Shown here one piece after another: positions 5,390-7,637 of a DNA stretch of 7,637 nt. The position numbers and the translations under genes were made by a program. Numbering within the stretch: position 1 is the first letter of the stretch; each line of letters opens with the position of its first letter. Source of the stretch: Candidatus Bathyarchaeota archaeon (GTDB taxonomy: Archaea; Asgardarchaeota; Lokiarchaeia; Sigyniarchaeales; Sigyniarchaeaceae); contig WJJB01000460.1 of NCBI GenBank assembly GCA_014729935.1, positions 1-7,637 on the forward strand, in the 5' to 3' direction. The notes under the pieces were generated by a model. That model was not told the DNA's origin and did not search any database. It saw only the letters and a program-made list of their open reading frames with translations.

Positions 5390-6436
5390 ATGAGCCAAGA
5401 TTCATCACACCTCGTTGCTAGCTTCAGGGATTTTTTTAAAAAGGGGCAAAAGGCGCTCGAGTCAGGATCGCCCAAGGATGCCATCAGCCATCTTAACATC
5501 GCCAAGAACATGTTATCTGATATAGTAGCCAAAGGGATTAATGTAGATGAGGCTGAAGTCGTTTCCTTGGAGACCTTGATACAAGAGGCAACACGAGCTG
5601 CAGAAAAAAAAGGGAAAACTAGGATGTTGAAGCAATTCCAAAATCTCAAGCAGGGGGCCTCCGAGTTCGATGGCAAGCACAAGATCATGTCCATTTTCCT
5701 TTTTGGCCTAGATAATGCAGGGAAGACAACTCTCGTGGAATACATTAATAACGAGGAATTCATCGATCCAACCCCCACCGTTGGCGTGAATATAACTCGG
5801 ATCACGCTCGGGAGTATCAAATTCGTATTCAACGATGTGGGTGGACAGGAAGCGTACCGAGCAAATTGGATGAACTATTGGAAAAATCCTGATTTCATGA
5901 TTTTCATGGTGGATGCTAATGACGGAGAACGATTTGACCAAGCAAGGGAAGGTCTGTGGACGGTGCTTGACGACCCAGCCACCTCTGGTGTTCCATTACT
6001 CATTCTATCGAACAAGATGGATCTCCCCGGAGCAATATTACTTGACGAGGTGCTAAATTCACTAAACGCTGGCGCCATCACGGATCGAATGGTGGGAAGT
6101 TTTGCCATTTCCGTGAAGGAAGGGTCGAATCTAGAGAAAGCCCTTAACTTCTTGGCAAGTGATGCTCTCAATGACGAAGAGTTCCGAGCCTTCATCGGAA
6201 AGGAAATTGATAGGCTGAATAGGAACTTCGGGGAATTATACAAGATATTCATTGCCGAGGCGGAAATGCACGAGCGAGAGAAACGCTTCGAGAAAGCGCT
6301 TCAACGTGTCTACAAGGCGAAGAAAATTCAAGAAGAACTGTTCAAGCAAGGGATTTCCAAGGCGCAAAAGGAAATCACGCGATGCAACGTATGGTCTACA
6401 CGGCTGGAAAAGGTGGTGTCAGCCAAGCAGGAATGA
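5390..6436 (+). CDS. Arf-like small GTPase flanked by TPR/MIT-like helical segments
   Basis: The central domain (about residues 98-260) is an Arf/Arl/SR-beta-type GTPase. G1 is GLDNAGKT (106-113), identical in style to eukaryotic Arf; G2 Thr130 lies in PTVGVN (Arf has PTIGFN); G3 is NDVGGQ (148-153) with the Gln needed for hydrolysis; G4 is NKMD (208-211); G5 is AIS (239-241). The run DFMIFMVDANDGERFDQARE also follows Arf closely. Residues 8-92 form helices with a TPR-like pattern (FFKKGQKALESGSPKDAISHL), and residues 262-345 form another charged helical part with a similar hairpin (LYKIFIAEAEMHEREKRFEKAL). Total length 348 residues, about twice a plain Arf. There is no Gly2 for myristoylation and no membrane segment, so membrane contact, if any, would go through partners or the helices. 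Such GTPases are common in Asgard archaea. Partners are unknown. Confidence 0.92.
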   Translation: MSQDSSHLVASFRDFFKKGQKALESGSPKDAISHLNIAKNMLSDIVAKGINVDEAEVVSLETLIQEATRAAEKKGKTRMLKQFQNLKQGASEFDGKHKIMSIFLFGLDNAGKTTLVEYINNEEFIDPTPTVGVNITRITLGSIKFVFNDVGGQEAYRANWMNYWKNPDFMIFMVDANDGERFDQAREGLWTVLDDPATSGVPLLILSNKMDLPGAILLDEVLNSLNAGAITDRMVGSFAISVKEGSNLEKALNFLASDALNDEEFRAFIGKEIDRLNRNFGELYKIFIAEAEMHEREKRFEKALQRVYKAKKIQEELFKQGISKAQKEITRCNVWSTRLEKVVSAKQE

Positions 6437-6487
6437 AGAGGTAAAGAAAACAAGAACTTCCAAGAAATGAGTTGCCCGTCTCCCCAC

Positions 6488-7637
6488 TCACGAATGGTCC
6501 TCCATGATAAGCCTGCTGCATATCTTGCCCGACAGGGTAACCATGGGTATGCCGCCCCCCGGATGGGCGCTCCCCCCGGCGAAATACAGGTTCTTGTATC
6601 GCTTCGAATTGTTTGATTGCCGCTTGAAGGCTGCGGTCCTTGAATTCGATGAAATGCCATACAAGCTTCCTTGGCTGCTTCCCGTGAGTCGCTGGATATC
6701 AACAGGTGAAAGCAGGTGCTCGTGCATGATGTGGCCAGATACATCTTCACCGATAGTTTCCTTGATCTTCTCGAGCACGCTATTTCTTGCCTTCTTGATT
6801 TCAGCTTCCCAATCTTGACCAACATTGCATGGCGCGTTGACGAGCACGAACCAATTCTCACACCCTCTTGGAGCATCAGTTGGTATGAGCTTAGAAGTGA
6901 TGTTAATATATACTGTTGGTTTGGAAGGAACGTGCATGGATTCAAAGAGCTCATGAAATTCTTCTTGGTAATTGTCTGAAAAGAGTATATTATTTATGGA
7001 AAACTCGGGAAACGCGCAATCCATCCCCCAATAAAACACGAGTCCCGACGATGAGGGCTCCAGTTGCTCGTATCGCTTTGCCATCTTGGAGTCCCGGTCC
7101 CCCAATAGCGAGTGATACGTTGCTTTCACATCCGAGTTAGCAACAACGATATCACATTGGTGTTTTTCACCCCCAATCTTGACCCCGGTTACCTTCTTAC
7201 CTTCCTTCACTATGGAATCCACGGAGCTGTTCAACTGGATGTCCACATCATTCTCACGGGCTACCCTTGCCATTGCCTCGGGGATGGCATGTATCCCATT
7301 TTTGGGAAGCCATCCGCCATAGGCGTGTTCCACGTGAGGGATGATGTTAAGAGTTGCAGGTGCTTTGTAGGGAGATGAGCCGGTGTACGTGGCATACCTG
7401 TCAAAAAGCTGCACAGTTTTAGGATTGGTGAAATGTGCCTTGTTCGATTCATGCATGGTCCTGAATGCATCCAGTTTTCTGAATTGAAAAAGCATCTTCA
7501 CTGCTTTCCAGCTGAAAATCTTGATCTCCTTGTATAAAAACACTGGAGCTGCAATCGAATAGATATCGGTGGTATACTCGAAGTATTTCTTGAAACTTCC
7601 CTCGGGCTCGTGCAATTGCTCCTGCAATGCCTCATCG
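6488..7637 (-). CDS. Phytoene desaturase / carotenoid oxidoreductase family protein (CrtI-like), C-terminal part
   Basis: The frame runs open from the right edge to TGA at 6490-6488, giving 382 visible residues; family members have about 490-510, so roughly 110 N-terminal residues, including the GxGxxG FAD-binding motif, lie outside the window. Visible hallmarks are YGGWLPKNGIHAIPEAMARVA (substrate/FAD region), GSLYGISSNSRTAAFKR, and the C-terminal FAD-contacting signature LYFAGGSAHPGGGIPMVTLSG (about residues 350-370). The family performs FAD-dependent dehydrogenation, isomerisation or saturation of polyprenoids such as phytoene or hydroxy-carotenoids at the membrane. The subtype (CrtI, CrtN, CrtD, isomerase) cannot be fixed from this fragment. 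It is convergent with the GTPase gene across 51 bp, in which no clear terminator hairpin or long T-tract is seen. Confidence 0.9.
   Translation of the reverse strand, partial: DEALQEQLHEPEGSFKKYFEYTTDIYSIAAPVFLYKEIKIFSWKAVKMLFQFRKLDAFRTMHESNKAHFTNPKTVQLFDRYATYTGSSPYKAPATLNIIPHVEHAYGGWLPKNGIHAIPEAMARVARENDVDIQLNSSVDSIVKEGKKVTGVKIGGEKHQCDIVVANSDVKATYHSLLGDRDSKMAKRYEQLEPSSSGLVFYWGMDCAFPEFSINNILFSDNYQEEFHELFESMHVPSKPTVYINITSKLIPTDAPRGCENWFVLVNAPCNVGQDWEAEIKKARNSVLEKIKETIGEDVSGHIMHEHLLSPVDIQRLTGSSQGSLYGISSNSRTAAFKRQSNNSKRYKNLYFAGGSAHPGGGIPMVTLSGKICSRLIMEDHS

Noticed and set aside
5386..5832. Open frame of 148 codons on the minus strand opposite the GTPase gene
   Set aside because: It lies wholly antisense to a strongly conserved GTPase domain, has no promoter or ribosome binding site, and its product shows no folded-protein pattern.
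6437..6487. Terminator between the convergent GTPase and CrtI-like genes
   Set aside because: The 51 bp hold neither a clear hairpin nor a long T-tract on either strand.
6328..6954. Open frame of 208 codons on the minus strand overlapping the GTPase 3' end and the CrtI-like gene
   Set aside because: It runs in a different frame of the well-supported CrtI-like gene and antisense to the GTPase; its Ser/Cys/Arg-rich product looks like a frame shadow.
1..7637. Eukaryotic origin suggested by the Arf-like GTPase
   Set aside because: The archaeal class I CCA enzyme, coupled TGATG gene pair, Shine-Dalgarno sites and compact intron-free layout fit an archaeon instead.
1..7637. CRISPR arrays, tRNA or rRNA genes, or a defence system
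   Set aside because: No regularly spaced repeats, no tRNA-like cloverleaf or rRNA stretch, and no defence-family motifs other than the degraded TnpB fragment were seen.

Overview
The window looks like a chromosomal piece from an archaeon, most likely an Asgard archaeon (Promethearchaeota). Three things point there. The tRNA CCA-adding enzyme is of the archaeal class I type. There is an Arf-like small GTPase with a eukaryote-like GLDNAGKT P-loop and an NDVGGQ switch II, flanked by helical repeat segments. Gene starts combine archaeal TATA-like boxes with short or absent leaders and some Shine-Dalgarno sites. Base composition is moderate overall, with one clearly GC-rich patch of about 69% G+C around 3901-4020. 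The Asgard call is inference from gene content; no marker such as rRNA is present.

Layout, left to right. (1) 1-359, minus strand: the N-terminal part of a secreted or membrane-anchored protein that runs off the left edge. (2) 360-510: a divergent promoter region with two different dyads, each about 13-14 bp upstream of its own TATA-like box. (3) 511-783, plus: a 90-residue helical protein of unknown function. (4) 795-2336, minus: cca, convergent with the previous gene across only 11 bp. (5) 2373-3736, plus: a two-gene operon of a 61-residue small protein whose stop overlaps (TGATG) the start of a Gfo/Idh/MocA-family oxidoreductase with a four-cysteine insert. (6) 3737-4090: no intact gene; a GC-rich relic of a TnpB (IS200/IS605 family) C-terminus that contains a perfect 21-nt hairpin. 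(7) 4091-5113, minus: a PlsC-like glycerolipid acyltransferase. (8) 5114-5389: a divergent promoter region. (9) 5390-6436, plus: the Arf-like GTPase. (10) 6488 to the right edge, minus: a CrtI-type phytoene desaturase or carotenoid oxidoreductase lacking its N-terminal FAD-binding part because of the window edge.

How the genes may work together: the right half groups an acyltransferase, an Arf-like GTPase and a carotenoid-type desaturase, all families that act at or on membranes. plsC and the GTPase gene are divergent across 276 bp, so they could share control. That is a hypothesis from position only. The left half mixes housekeeping (CCA addition to tRNA) with small unknown proteins and a sugar-type dehydrogenase. 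No CRISPR array, tRNA, rRNA or intact mobile element was seen.
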